64,000 nt of DNA from Kineosporia babensis (GCF_021129305.1 NZ_JAJOMB010000006.1:62001-126000); one strand, 5' to 3'. Counted from the stretch's first letter, positions 9,030 through 20,723 are shown. A program made the numbers and translations. Notes: generated from the letters alone by a model not told the origin.

Positions 9030-11486
9030 ATGAGGTCCGAAGAAGTCGACACCGTTGTGATCGGTTCGGGTGTGGGCGGTCTGGCCGCGGCCCGGGCCCT
9101 GGCCGAGTTCGGCGGGCAGCGCGTGCTGGTGCTGGAGCAGCACTACACGCTGGGCGGAATGACCCACGAGTTCTCCCGGGAGGGACGGTTTCATTTCAAT
9201 ACCGGGCTGCACTATCTGAGTGCCCGCCACGAGCCGTTCCTGCAGTACCTGACCGAGGGTCAACTGCAACTGGCGCCGATGCCCCAGGACTTCGACATCC
9301 TGCACTTCACCGGGTTCGATTTTGCTGTCCCCGGCGGGCTGGGGGAGTACGAGCGGCGGCTGTGCGAACTGTTCCCGGACGAGGCAGAAGCCATCACCAG
9401 GTATTTCGGGCAGGCGCTGGCGACCACCGATGCCTTGTACGAGCGCAATGACCTCGTCTCACTGCCGGGCGCCGACCTGGTTGAGCACGAGAAGCGTTTT
9501 CCGCTGGTGTATCGCACGCTGGAAGAGCACCTGCAGTTGAGCTTCCGGAACCCGAGGCTTCGGGCCATTCTGGGTGCGCGCTGGGCGCTCTACGGGCCGC
9601 CGCCAGAGCTGGGCACCTTCAGTTACCACGCGGCGGTGACGCATTCCTACTACGGCGAAGGCGGCTGTCATCCGGTGGGCGGCGCCCAAGAGGTGGGCCG
9701 GCTTTCGATCGAGGCGCTGCAGCGGCGCGGGGTGCAGTTGCGCGCTCGGCAACGGGTTCAGCGCGTGCTGATCGAGGACGGCCGGGCGGTGGGGGTGGAG
9801 GTGCTCGGCCCCGAAGGGCTCTATCAGGTCAAGGCCGAGACCGTGATCTCTGATGCCGGGCACGTCAAGACCTACGAGTTGATCGGCCGGCCGGCTCCCC
9901 TGCAGAGCCTGGGTGGTTTCTCCTGCGTCTCGCTGTTTCTCGGCCTGGACCGCTCACCCGCCGAGTTCGGGCCCCGCGGCGGCAATCACTGGTTCATGCC
10001 CGACGATGACGAAACCTTCTACGTCGCCTTCGCCTCGCTGAACAACCCGGCCGCCCGGCATCACACGGTCGAGGCCTTCGCCATGGTCGACCCGGCCGAC
10101 TTCGATCGCTGGCGCGACGCCAAAGACGAGAGCTATCGACAGTTCAAGCGGGACAAGATCGAACAACTGATCACCCGCCTGGACACCCAGTGGCCGGGCC
10201 TGCGTGAGGCCATCGTGTTCGCCGAGTTGGCAACCCCGCTGACCTTTGAGACCTACCAGAACAGCGATCGCGGCATCTTCTACGGCCTTCCCGCCACACC
10301 CGAGCGCCTGCGTTCGACGGCGGCCGGCCCGCTCCTGCCGGTGGAAGGGCTGATCCTGGCCGGCCAGGACGCGGACATGCCTGGCGTGGTCGGCGCGCTG
10401 TCGGGTGGTCTCAGAGCTGCCGGGCTGGTGCTCGAGCCGGAGCAGACCGGGACGATGTGGGAAACGGTCAGCACCTACCAGGCCGCTCCAGCCGAATCCG
10501 GCTACCTGAAAGTCGCTGCGGTGCAGCAGCTGACCGCTTCGGTGAAGCGCTTCCGCCTGGAGCCACTCAACGGTGATGAGCTGCCCTTCACCTTCCAGGC
10601 CGGGCAGTACCTCACCCTGGACCTGCCGGTCGCCATCGACCCGATCGCCCGGTCGTACTCAATCTGCAGCAGCCCGGCCGAGCGCGGATTCGTCGAGATC
10701 GCGGTCAAGCGCGAGCCGGAGGGCCTGGGCTCGGTCTTCCTCAACGACGAGCTGGCGGCGGGGCAGGTGCTGCGCTCGAGCGGCCCGCTCGGCGACTTCA
10801 CCTGTGACTTCGCCGAGGACCCGGGCCCGCTGCTGCTGATCGCCGGAGGGATAGGCATCACCCCGCTGCTGAGCGTGCTGCACGCTGCCGTCGCGGCCGG
10901 ACACCAGGGCAGGATCACCCTGCTGGCGGCCTACCGCGGTGAGCTGCCCTTCGCCGACGAGTTGCCGGCGCTGCCGGGCCTGGAGGTGCAACTCTTCCCC
11001 TCCGAAGCAGGCCAGCGCATCGGGGCCGAGCAACTCACGCCATACGTGGCTGATGTAAGCCGAGTGCACGTCTGCGGACCGGCGCCGATGATGCAGGCCA
11101 TCCTCGGCCACCTCGCAGACCTGGGCGTTCCTCGTGACCGTGTGCACACCGAGGCCTTCGTGTCGGGCGACAGCAAGCAGACCCGGCTGGAGCGCGCGCA
11201 CGCTATCGCCCTGGCCGCCACGGTCGACGAGTTCACCATCGCCATGCCGGACGGGAAGGCGTTCCCGTGCCGCCCAGGGGAGTCGCTGCTGACCGCAGCC
11301 AATGATGCCGGGGTGGAGGTGGAGCAGTCCTGCGAGGAGGGAGTGTGCGGCAGTTGCAAGATCCGCGTTCTGAGCGGCCCCGCCGACAGCGATCCGCGCG
11401 GCCAGTTCTCCACAGCCGAGATCGACGCCGGCTGGACCCTGGCCTGCCAGACCCTGCCGACAGGGGACCTGATGATCGCCCAGTAG
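9030..11486 (+). CDS. FAD oxidoreductase fused to ferredoxin reductase and 2Fe-2S domain
   Basis: An 818-residue three-part fusion. Residues 1-475 are a carotenoid isomerase/retinol saturase-like FAD enzyme: dinucleotide-binding GSGVGG near residues 12-17, then LEQHYTLGGMTHEF typical of the phytoene desaturase superfamily. About 490-720 is an FNR-like reductase with the flavin motif RSYSICS and the NAD(P) motif GGIGITPLLS. About 735-818 is a plant-type 2Fe-2S ferredoxin with C768, C773, C776 and C806 (CX4CX2CX29C). Such an arrangement would pass electrons from NAD(P)H through flavin and iron-sulfur to the N-terminal FAD site, making the enzyme self-sufficient. The substrate is unknown; an isoprenoid or polyunsaturated lipid is a guess from the N-terminal family. 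A GGAGG-type ribosome site precedes the ATG. The LAL regulator 119 bp downstream reads the same way. Confidence 0.85.
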   Translation: MRSEEVDTVVIGSGVGGLAAARALAEFGGQRVLVLEQHYTLGGMTHEFSREGRFHFNTGLHYLSARHEPFLQYLTEGQLQLAPMPQDFDILHFTGFDFAVPGGLGEYERRLCELFPDEAEAITRYFGQALATTDALYERNDLVSLPGADLVEHEKRFPLVYRTLEEHLQLSFRNPRLRAILGARWALYGPPPELGTFSYHAAVTHSYYGEGGCHPVGGAQEVGRLSIEALQRRGVQLRARQRVQRVLIEDGRAVGVEVLGPEGLYQVKAETVISDAGHVKTYELIGRPAPLQSLGGFSCVSLFLGLDRSPAEFGPRGGNHWFMPDDDETFYVAFASLNNPAARHHTVEAFAMVDPADFDRWRDAKDESYRQFKRDKIEQLITRLDTQWPGLREAIVFAELATPLTFETYQNSDRGIFYGLPATPERLRSTAAGPLLPVEGLILAGQDADMPGVVGALSGGLRAAGLVLEPEQTGTMWETVSTYQAAPAESGYLKVAAVQQLTASVKRFRLEPLNGDELPFTFQAGQYLTLDLPVAIDPIARSYSICSSPAERGFVEIAVKREPEGLGSVFLNDELAAGQVLRSSGPLGDFTCDFAEDPGPLLLIAGGIGITPLLSVLHAAVAAGHQGRITLLAAYRGELPFADELPALPGLEVQLFPSEAGQRIGAEQLTPYVADVSRVHVCGPAPMMQAILGHLADLGVPRDRVHTEAFVSGDSKQTRLERAHAIALAATVDEFTIAMPDGKAFPCRPGESLLTAANDAGVEVEQSCEEGVCGSCKIRVLSGPADSDPRGQFSTAEIDAGWTLACQTLPTGDLMIAQ

Positions 11487-11605
11487 CCGGCTGACCGCTC
11501 GGGCACGAGGCCGAAACGGGGCTCGAGACCGGGCACCGATATCGTGGGCCGAAGCCGCCACCCGGCCGTACCCGGCCAGCCGTCATCCGGCGGCCGGGAG
11601 AAACG

Positions 11606-14290
11606 ATGACCAGGCCACCTCTGCGGGGCCGGGAAACCGAGCTAACTGAACTGCGCCGCCGCCTGAACCTCCTTGCCGGAGGCCGCGGTGGCGCAGTCGT
11701 CGTCGAGGGGACGGCCGGTAGCGGCAAGACCCGGCTACTGGCCGAGGTGAGCGAGCAGGCCCGGACACAGGGGTTGCGGGTCTTCACCGGCGCTGGTCAG
11801 CAGGCGTGGCAGGTGCTGGAACTACTCGACGGCCTACCCGGCACCAGCACCAGCGCAGGCCCCGACGATGTGGTCCGAGAACTGCAAGAAGGCCTCGAGC
11901 GCGCCGCCTTGGACACTCCCGTTCTGGTGGTGCTCGACGACTTTCAATGGGCCGACGCGGCAGCCGCCACTGCGGTGCGAACCCTGCTGCGCCGCCTGGC
12001 CGCCGACCCCGTCCTCTGGCTGATCGCCCGCCGCCCCAGCGCCTCACGAGACCTTGACGCCGACGTCCTGAGCCTGGGTGACCTGGACGAAGCAGCTGTG
12101 GAACAGGTCGCGCGAGATGTCCTCGGCACCACCCCGCACCCGCACCTGAGTGAACTGCTGGCCGGTGCCCAAGGCAATCCGCTGTTGCTGGGCGAACTGC
12201 TGCACGACATCAAAGATGGGCAGCTGAGAGCGGGCGAAGCCGTGACCCGCTCAGGCTTAGCCCCACAGCGCTTCCGGGAGTCGATCCGCCGACAGGTCCG
12301 GCAGCTGTCCGAGCCAGCCCGCGCGGCCGTGGAACTGGCCGCCATCCTGGGCCGCACCTTCACCGCCGGCCAACTCGCCCGCATGCTCGACCGCAGCCCG
12401 GCCACCCTGCTCAGCCCACTGAGAGAAGCCCTGGACGCACAACTGATCCTCGAGCAGAGCGATCGGTTCGCCTTCCGGCACGACCTGGTCCGCGAAGCGA
12501 TCGAGACCGGCCTGCCCGAGCCGCTACGCCGTGACCTGCGCCGACAAGCGATCGAAGCAAGCCTGGCCGAAGGCGCACCGGCCGCCGACGTCGCTGCCCT
12601 GGTCCTGCAGACCGCCACCCACGGCGACACCCGATCCATCGCCCTGCTACAGCTAGCCGCCGCCGAGATCGCCCCGCGCTCGCCGCTGGTCGCTGCCCGC
12701 CTCAGCACCCGCGCCCTGGACCTGGCCCGCCCTGGAGCTGCCAAAGGCGCGCTGCTCACCGACGCCGTGACCCAGCTGGTCCTGGCCGGCGAGGTGGACG
12801 AGGCATCAGCGCTGTTCGAGCGCTATGCCGCAGCCGCACTGGAGCCACCGACCGCGGCCCGATTGCGTTGCCTGCTCGCCGAGGTGCTTCTGCCGGCTGA
12901 CGCAACCCGTTCAGCCACCCTCTGCCACGAGGCCCTAGCCCTGCCTGATCTGCCCGAACACCTGCGTGCCCGGCTCTGCGCGGCCCTGGCCAACGCCCTG
13001 ATCATCTCGGGTGACGCCGCAGGCGGCCGCCGGCACGCTCAGGCCGCCCAAGCCTTGGCCGCGAAGAACACCGACCCGTTGCTGATGTCGGCGGTGGTGA
13101 TCACCGACGCAGTCAGCGGCTTCCAGCAGTGCGACTGGGAAACCGGGCTCCACAAGGCCGACCAGGCCATCCGCCTACGAGACCAAGTTCCGGGTGCTCG
13201 GGCCTTGTGGCTGCCCGACGGCTACAAAGCGATGATGCTGGACGCGATGGGTCGTCTGAGCGAAGCCTGGCAGCTCACCGAGGCAGGCCTGCGCCTGGCC
13301 CGAGCCGATGGTCAGCACGCCAACGAGTGGACGTGGGCGATGATCCGGGCGCGAATCCTGTTGCGCAGCGGCCGTCTGAACGAAGCTCAGGCGGAGGCGG
13401 AAGGCATCCAGGCGATGTCCGAAGAGCTCGGCACAGCGCTCTTCCGTGGCTTCGCCTCCTCTGTGCTGGCTCATGTCGCGCTGCACCGCGGTGACCCAAA
13501 CTTGCTGCCAGCAGCCAGGTCACATGCGGCAACGATGGGCCCTGGGAAAGCTTGGAAAGGGCGCGGGCAGTGGCTGCGCGCACTGCTCGACGAAGCCTCC
13601 GGTACTCCAGCGGTTTCCCCAGACCCAGCAATGGACGACTTGTTCTCGGGTTGCGTGGACATCGTGGCACTTTCGGGTCACGCGGAGACGGCCACGTTGG
13701 TGCGTCTGCTGCTGCGCGCTGACCAACCCGAACGAGCCGAGGCGGCCGTCGAGCGCCTCACAGCAGAGGCGAGCCGCCATCCGCAGGACCGACTGGTCGC
13801 AGCGGCGGAAATGCACGCCCGCGGAATGCTGCTGGCCGATCCCGATCGGCTGTCCAAAGCGGTCGAAATGTATGACGCCGATGAGCGGCTCCTGCTGAAA
13901 GCCCGGGTTTACGAGGACGCGGGTGTGGCGATGGCCCGCACTGACCGCAGCGCGGGCGTTGCTCTACTGGATTCCGCGCTGAACCAGTGGTCGTCGCTGG
14001 GCGCAGACCATGATGCGGGACGGGTGCGGAGTCTGTTGCGCCAGCACGGAGTGCGTCGGCGAGCCCCGGAAGGCCCTCAGACCGGATGGGCCGGTCTGAC
14101 GGAATCGGAGACCCGGGTTGCCCGCCTGGTCGCGCTGGGCCGGACCAACCGCCAGGTGGCCGACGAACTGCACCTTTCCCCGCACACCGTCAGCACTCAC
14201 CTGCGGCACGCCTTCGTAAAACTGAACATCCGCACCCGAACCGAGTTGGCCCGGCTCAGCCCTGACACCGGCCTGTCCCTCGGACGCTAA
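11606..14290 (+). CDS. LuxR-family LAL-type ATPase transcriptional regulator
   Basis: An 894-residue regulator of the large ATP-binding LuxR (LAL) class. An N-terminal AAA/NB-ARC-like ATPase shows Walker A GTAGSGKT near residues 36-43 and Walker B LVVLDDFQWAD near 109-119. The middle is an alpha-helical TPR-like region rich in Ala and Leu. The C-terminus (about 830-885) is a LuxR/NarL helix-turn-helix containing LTESETRVARLV and SPHTVSTHLRHAFVKL. LAL proteins are usually activators of secondary metabolism, sugar or lipid genes that respond to a small ligand. GGGAG sits a few bases before the ATG. It follows the fused oxidoreductase, which may be its target, but this is only positional evidence. 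Confidence 0.92.
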   Translation: MTRPPLRGRETELTELRRRLNLLAGGRGGAVVVEGTAGSGKTRLLAEVSEQARTQGLRVFTGAGQQAWQVLELLDGLPGTSTSAGPDDVVRELQEGLERAALDTPVLVVLDDFQWADAAAATAVRTLLRRLAADPVLWLIARRPSASRDLDADVLSLGDLDEAAVEQVARDVLGTTPHPHLSELLAGAQGNPLLLGELLHDIKDGQLRAGEAVTRSGLAPQRFRESIRRQVRQLSEPARAAVELAAILGRTFTAGQLARMLDRSPATLLSPLREALDAQLILEQSDRFAFRHDLVREAIETGLPEPLRRDLRRQAIEASLAEGAPAADVAALVLQTATHGDTRSIALLQLAAAEIAPRSPLVAARLSTRALDLARPGAAKGALLTDAVTQLVLAGEVDEASALFERYAAAALEPPTAARLRCLLAEVLLPADATRSATLCHEALALPDLPEHLRARLCAALANALIISGDAAGGRRHAQAAQALAAKNTDPLLMSAVVITDAVSGFQQCDWETGLHKADQAIRLRDQVPGARALWLPDGYKAMMLDAMGRLSEAWQLTEAGLRLARADGQHANEWTWAMIRARILLRSGRLNEAQAEAEGIQAMSEELGTALFRGFASSVLAHVALHRGDPNLLPAARSHAATMGPGKAWKGRGQWLRALLDEASGTPAVSPDPAMDDLFSGCVDIVALSGHAETATLVRLLLRADQPERAEAAVERLTAEASRHPQDRLVAAAEMHARGMLLADPDRLSKAVEMYDADERLLLKARVYEDAGVAMARTDRSAGVALLDSALNQWSSLGADHDAGRVRSLLRQHGVRRRAPEGPQTGWAGLTESETRVARLVALGRTNRQVADELHLSPHTVSTHLRHAFVKLNIRTRTELARLSPDTGLSLGR

Positions 14291-14442
14291 GGCTCAGGTA
14301 GGTTCAACCGTTCGCTCCAGACCCACCCCACCACGCGCCAACCCTCGCCCAAGAAGCTGCGGCCGGCGGGCGTCCTCTGGTAGTTGCAGTGAGGGGCGAC
14401 GGCATCCGGCCTGGGGCACCGCAAGGTCTGGGCGATGGCTAA

Positions 14443-14934
14443 CTACGGCGTTCTGTACCGGGCCGCGTTGGCCGCGAACGACTCGATGCCGACCTCGGCC
14501 CGGCGCTCGTCCAGGCCGGTGGGATCGGTGCACGGCCACGGCACCGGCTGCCCGTCCACCACATCGGCGATCTGCGTGCCGTAGACCTGATAGCGGCCCT
14601 CATTCATCGCCACTCGATCCTCCAGGAACGCCAGGTCACGAGCGTTGGCCGCGCCCTCGGCGACGGCTTGGCGCAGCAGGTGAAGGGCCAGGCGTTGCAC
14701 ATCGAGTTGGGTGTCGGCGTGCTGGGCGATCAGCCAGGCCGCTCGCGCCGCCTGCTCGTCGCTCGGCCAGCCGTGGGTCTGCAGTAGCTCGCGCAATCGG
14801 TCGGCGTGCCGCACGAACACCTCGCGCTGCTCCCGCTTGGCCTCCAGAGCGACTGGGCCCGGCGCGCCCGCCCCGGTCCGGATCATCAGCTCCTTCTGCT
14901 CGGTCATCATCGCGATCAGTTCCTGCGTGACCAT
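14443..14934 (-). CDS. DUF6624-like protein of unknown function
   Basis: A soluble protein of about 163 residues. The core HADTQLDVQRLALHLLRQAV, followed by FLEDRVAMNEGRYQVYGTQ, matches the conserved pattern of DUF6624-type proteins (HAD...Q, then DR...G..Q.YGTQ), whose role is unknown. I chose the ATG at 14934 because GGGAGG lies six bases ahead of it; an upstream start at 14982 would have no such site. The gene is divergent from the membrane-anchored protein at 15100 and convergent with the LAL regulator. Confidence 0.7.
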   Translation of the reverse strand: MVTQELIAMMTEQKELMIRTGAGAPGPVALEAKREQREVFVRHADRLRELLQTHGWPSDEQAARAAWLIAQHADTQLDVQRLALHLLRQAVAEGAANARDLAFLEDRVAMNEGRYQVYGTQIADVVDGQPVPWPCTDPTGLDERRAEVGIESFAANAARYRTP

Positions 14935-15099
14935 GTTTTTCCTCCCCGAAAACATCTCTGCCGCAGGTACTCTGCCGCACAACGGGGCCCTTGCTGCAAG
15001 CCCCCCTCAAGCCGGTACAGTTAAGGAAGGGGAACAACCGGTGACCGGGGCTGCGTGGGAGGATCGGCGCGCATTGACGGTTTCCCGAGGAGAGTCCCC

Positions 15100-15696
15100 T
15101 TGAATGCCAGGCCGATCCTGCTGTCCGTTGCCGCTGGTGTGCTCGTGGTCGGCGCGATCGCGGCGGTCAGTTCCCTGAACCGGTCCGATGATGATGCGGT
15201 CGAGGTGGTCAGCACTCGCGGTAGCAATGCCGTGCAGGCTGGTCCGGCCGATGTCGGGGCCAGCTACGAGCCGATCCCGGAGGAGCCCACCGACGAGCTG
15301 GGCTACGCCAAGACCGGCCTGGAGTTCGGCTTCATCACCAAGGCCGAGCTGGACGGGGGCAAGCTGCGGATCACGTTGCGCCAGGCCGAGTTCTACCTGG
15401 GCAAGGCGGCCAAGACGGTGAACGGCGGTATCACTCCGCCGAACGACTACGTGGTGGCCGAGGACGCGACGATGGGGGAGTTCCGTTACGTGGTCGACCC
15501 TCAGGCCAGCCTGGTCGGCGTCAACACCCTGCTCCCGGAGCCCGGCGCGGTGGAGCGGCAGGAGATCACGGCCGAGGAGCTGGTGAAGAGCTTCAACAGC
15601 GACTCCAACCGTGGGGTCGCGGTCTGGCTGCGGCACACGGACACCTCCACCAACAGTGGGCCGGTGCTGGCTCTGGCTGAGCAGTACATTCCCTGA
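15100..15696 (+). CDS. Membrane-anchored protein of unknown function
   Basis: A 198-residue protein with a single N-terminal hydrophobic segment (ILLSVAAGVLVVGAIAAVSS, about residues 5-24) followed by an acidic outer domain; probably anchored with its bulk outside the membrane. I recognise no domain. The outer part contains alternating charged and hydrophobic strands, suggesting a small beta-rich fold. The TTG at 15100 is preferred because GAGGAG lies eight bases upstream; a start at 15055 would add residues before the hydrophobic segment without a ribosome site. A perfect palindromic terminator follows the stop. Confidence 0.65.
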   Translation: MNARPILLSVAAGVLVVGAIAAVSSLNRSDDDAVEVVSTRGSNAVQAGPADVGASYEPIPEEPTDELGYAKTGLEFGFITKAELDGGKLRITLRQAEFYLGKAAKTVNGGITPPNDYVVAEDATMGEFRYVVDPQASLVGVNTLLPEPGAVERQEITAEELVKSFNSDSNRGVAVWLRHTDTSTNSGPVLALAEQYIP

Positions 15697-15710
15697 CCAC
15701 AGACCAAAGC

Positions 15711-15750
15711 AAGAATGGGGGACGACGTGCGCACGTCGTCCCCCATTCTT
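15711..15750. terminator. Bidirectional terminator, perfect 40-bp palindrome
   Basis: The arms AAGAATGGGGGACGACGTGC and its exact reverse complement abut with no loop base, giving a 20-bp perfect stem. It sits between the convergent genes ending at 15696 (+) and 15758 (-), as expected for a shared terminator. Confidence 0.85.
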
Positions 15751-15757
15751 TGAAGTT

Positions 15758-17997
<2,240 letters not shown>

Positions 17998-18003
17998 CCG
18001 TTC

Positions 18004-18009
18004 AGTATT
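18004..18009 (-). promoter_or_regulatory. -10 box for leaderless tetR
   Basis: On the minus strand AATACT is followed by six bases and the GTG at 17997, so transcription would begin at or next to the start codon. The TetR palindrome 18008-18022 would sit between this -10 and its -35 position. Confidence 0.5.
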
Positions 18010-18022
18010 GCACACTGTGCAA
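18008..18022. promoter_or_regulatory. Palindromic TetR-type operator
   Basis: TTGCACA-C-TGTGCAA is a perfect 7-1-7 inverted repeat. It occupies the 28-to-46-bp gap between the ABC permease stop and the tetR start and overlaps the predicted -10 box, the expected place for autorepression of tetR and the pump. Confidence 0.8.
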
Positions 18023-18043
18023 AGTATGCATGATGGGCAGCAG

Positions 18044-19855
18044 TCAGCCCACGCGGCGGCTCCCGGCCAGTGCAGCCAGCAGGGTCAGGGCCGCGCAGAG
18101 GAACACGACCGCGAGCACCGGCAGCCAGGGAATGGTCAGGCTCTGCTCGGCCACGTCGGCTGCGGTGGCGCTGCGGATCGTCCAGCCCACCACCGCCGTG
18201 ACCAGCGCACCCACCAGCAGCGCAGAGCCCCCGACCAGCCCGGCTTCCCACAGCGCCATCCGCCGCAGTTGCCGCCCGGTGGCGCCCAGCAGCCCGGCCG
18301 TGCGCAGCTGTGCACGGCGCTGAGAAGCGCTCACCAGGACCGAGTTCACGATTGCGATTGCCGCGTACAGACCGGAGGGCCCGAGCAGCACCCAGAGCGC
18401 GAGGTTGTTGTTCTGCCGGGTCTGGGCCTCGGTCTCGGTCAGCCATTCCTCGGCGGTCAGGATCCGCGAGCCCGAACCCGCCAGCAGCTTGGGCAGATTC
18501 GCCGTACCCGGATCGACGAACCACAGCTGGGGTGCGACGTCCCGCTGGTCGGCCGGTACTAGATCACGGCCGATCATCACGTCGCTGTGCAGTCCGGGAG
18601 CGTCGGCCACCAGCGCCACCACCCGGCCGCCGAGCAGCCGATCACCCAGACGCACACCCGAGTCCAGCGCCCAGCTGTCGGTGACCACCACGCCGCGCCG
18701 AGCGTCCTTCAGTGATCCCTTGACCGCATGCAAACCTCGTGCTGCGACGGCTGTTCGGGGTTCGAGGACGTCCACTTGCTCCTGCTCGCGCTCGAGGCCC
18801 ATCGGCAGGGTCAGCGTGGTCCGGGGATCGGCGAGCGGAAGCTCGCGCAGGGCCTCGGTCCCGCCTTCCACCACGTAAGGCGTGGCGAGGTGCTCACGGT
18901 CCAGGCCCGTGGCCCAGTCCGCGGTGAAGCTGAGCGTGACGATCATCGAGCCGGCGATGGCCGAGATCGCCAGGATCGGGGCAGCCAGCGCGACCGGTGC
19001 CCGAACCGCGGTGCGGACGTGGTCGCGGGCCAGGCGCGCCGCCACGTCCCGCTCGGCGAAGGGCCGGCCCAGGAGCCCGGCCAGCGGCGGGAACAGCCAG
19101 CCGCCGAAGCAGTACAGGCCCAGGACGATGGCTTCGGGCAGCAGGATGCCGGCGACCAGGGCGAACAGCGGGTCCAGTTGAGTGCTCAGGGCCAGGGTCA
19201 CCACCGAACCGCCCAGGCAGGTGGTGCCGATCAGCAACTGCCACACACTCGGGCGGCGCCGTTCCAGCCCGGCCTCCTGAAACACCGCCATCGGCGAGAC
19301 TTTGGCCGCCCGCTTGGACGAACGCCAGGCACCCAGCACCGCCACCACACACCCGCACGATGCCGCAATGGTCCAGGGCAGCCACGGCGTGTGCAGGGTC
19401 AGGTCGACGGTGAGCAGACCGCGCCACTTCAGCACCGCCAGGAACGCGGGTGTGGCCACCGAACCCAGCAGGCATCCGGCCACCGCGGCCAGCAGCGCCA
19501 CCATCGTCGACTCGCCTAGCACCATCAGCCGCACCTGCCGGGGCGTGGCCCCGACCAGACGCAGCAGCCCGAGCTGACGACGGCGCGTCGCGACCACGAA
19601 CCCGAAGGTGCTGCCGACCACGAAAACGGCCATGAACAGCGCCACCCCGGCCATGATCCCGATCAGGGACGCCAGCCCGTCCAGTTGCGAGCGCTCGGCT
19701 GCGCTGAGGCCGGCCTGCTGCGCGGTGCCGTCCACGGCGGCGATCACGGTGATTGCGGTCGTCAGGAGGGCGATACCGAAGGTCAGCGCCACCAGCGCAC
19801 CGACGTACGGCGGCCAGGAGTAACGGACGGTCTGCCGGCTCAGGCGCAGCATCAC
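18044..19855 (-). CDS. FtsX-family ABC transporter permease
   Basis: A 603-residue permease of the MacB/FtsX class. One membrane helix lies near residues 15-40, three more near 55-180, a soluble outer domain near 320-450 and a final block of helices near 480-600, so two FtsX-type four-helix units can be seen. These exporters move lipids, lipoproteins or peptides (for example antimicrobial peptides) outward by a mechanotransmission mechanism. The start overlaps the stop of its ATPase partner by 4 bp (ATGA), so the two are translationally coupled. Being divergent from a two-component system suggests envelope-stress or antibiotic-peptide control. Confidence 0.9.
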   Translation of the reverse strand: MMLRLSRQTVRYSWPPYVGALVALTFGIALLTTAITVIAAVDGTAQQAGLSAAERSQLDGLASLIGIMAGVALFMAVFVVGSTFGFVVATRRRQLGLLRLVGATPRQVRLMVLGESTMVALLAAVAGCLLGSVATPAFLAVLKWRGLLTVDLTLHTPWLPWTIAASCGCVVAVLGAWRSSKRAAKVSPMAVFQEAGLERRRPSVWQLLIGTTCLGGSVVTLALSTQLDPLFALVAGILLPEAIVLGLYCFGGWLFPPLAGLLGRPFAERDVAARLARDHVRTAVRAPVALAAPILAISAIAGSMIVTLSFTADWATGLDREHLATPYVVEGGTEALRELPLADPRTTLTLPMGLEREQEQVDVLEPRTAVAARGLHAVKGSLKDARRGVVVTDSWALDSGVRLGDRLLGGRVVALVADAPGLHSDVMIGRDLVPADQRDVAPQLWFVDPGTANLPKLLAGSGSRILTAEEWLTETEAQTRQNNNLALWVLLGPSGLYAAIAIVNSVLVSASQRRAQLRTAGLLGATGRQLRRMALWEAGLVGGSALLVGALVTAVVGWTIRSATAADVAEQSLTIPWLPVLAVVFLCAALTLLAALAGSRRVG

Positions 19856-20622
19856 CGCTCCAACTCGCTCATCGTGGCGGCGATCTGGGTGGCGTCGGCG
19901 CGTTCCAGACGGCCCACGATCTGACCGTCCTCGAGGAACAACGTGGAGTGCGCGTACGAGGCGGCGAGCGGGTCGTGCGTCACCATCACCACGGTCTGCC
20001 CCCGTACGTCCGAGGCTTCGCGCAGCAGTTCCAGCACCCGGCGGCCCGAGGACCGGTCCAGCGCGCCGGTCGGCTCGTCCGCGAAGAGCACCTCGGGCTG
20101 CAGGTGCAGGGCCCGGGCGATGGCCACGCGTTGCTGCTGGCCACCCGACAGTTCCGGCGGCCGGCGCTTGGTCTTCTCCTCCAGCCCGACCTGACGCAGG
20201 GCCTCGCGCACCGCCGCCTTGTCCACCCGTCGTCCGGCGAGCCGGGCCGGCAGGGCCACGTTCTCGAAGGCGGTGAGCGCGTCCAGCAGGTTGTAGGCCT
20301 GGAACACGAACGCCATCGAGGTCCGCCGCAGCTTGGTCAGCTGGGTCTGGGAGAGCCCGCCCAAAGCCACGTCACCGAGCCGGACCTCGCCCTGGGTGGG
20401 CCGGTCGAGGCCGGCGGCGACCTGCAGCAGGGTGGACTTGCCGGAACCGGAGGGCCCCATCACGGCGGTGAAGGTGCCGCGCACGAACGTGTGGGTCACG
20501 CCACGCAGCGCCGGTACGTGCCCGGCCCGGGACTTGTAGGTGTGCGAGATTCCGTCGAGAGTCACTGCTACAGCCGAATGGTGGACGCTGGTGGGCGCCG
20601 GTTCGGTGAGTGGTCGGGTCAT
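19852..20622 (-). CDS. MacB/LolD-type ABC transporter ATP-binding protein
   Basis: An ATPase of about 256 residues. It shows Walker A GPSGSGKST, the Q-loop, signature LSGGQQQRVAIARAL, Walker B EVLFADEPTGALD and the H-loop VMVTHDPLAASY; the ADEPTGALD form is typical of exporters paired with FtsX-type permeases. It overlaps the permease start by 4 bp. Starts at 20622 (ATG), 20631 (ATG) and 20658 (GTG) are all possible; none has a strong ribosome site, and the first conserved strand (VAVTLDGISHTY) begins some 15 residues in, so the shorter form is enough. Confidence 0.92.
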   Translation of the reverse strand: MTRPLTEPAPTSVHHSAVAVTLDGISHTYKSRAGHVPALRGVTHTFVRGTFTAVMGPSGSGKSTLLQVAAGLDRPTQGEVRLGDVALGGLSQTQLTKLRRTSMAFVFQAYNLLDALTAFENVALPARLAGRRVDKAAVREALRQVGLEEKTKRRPPELSGGQQQRVAIARALHLQPEVLFADEPTGALDRSSGRRVLELLREASDVRGQTVVMVTHDPLAASYAHSTLFLEDGQIVGRLERADATQIAATMSELER

Positions 20623-20675
20623 GCAGACCATCTCAGCGCCGAACGCCGCGATGATCACGGGTGCCAGCGCGAGTC

Positions 20676-20699
20676 TGGGGTAGCGCCGACGCTACCCCA
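20676..20699. promoter_or_regulatory. Inverted repeat between ABC exporter and two-component genes
   Basis: TGGGGTAGCG and its exact complement CGCTACCCCA are separated by four bases (CCGA), a 10-4-10 perfect inverted repeat. It lies 54 bp upstream of the ABC ATPase start and overlaps the -35 position of the kinase promoter. It is probably the binding site of the response regulator encoded at 21915, for control in both directions. Confidence 0.75.
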
Positions 20700-20717
20700 A
20701 TCGTCCGTTGATCCCCG

Positions 20718-20723
20718 TATTGT
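20718..20723 (+). promoter_or_regulatory. -10 box for leaderless sensor kinase gene
   Basis: TATTGT is followed by seven bases and the ATG at 20731, the spacing expected when transcription starts at the initiation codon. No ribosome site is visible. Confidence 0.5.
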
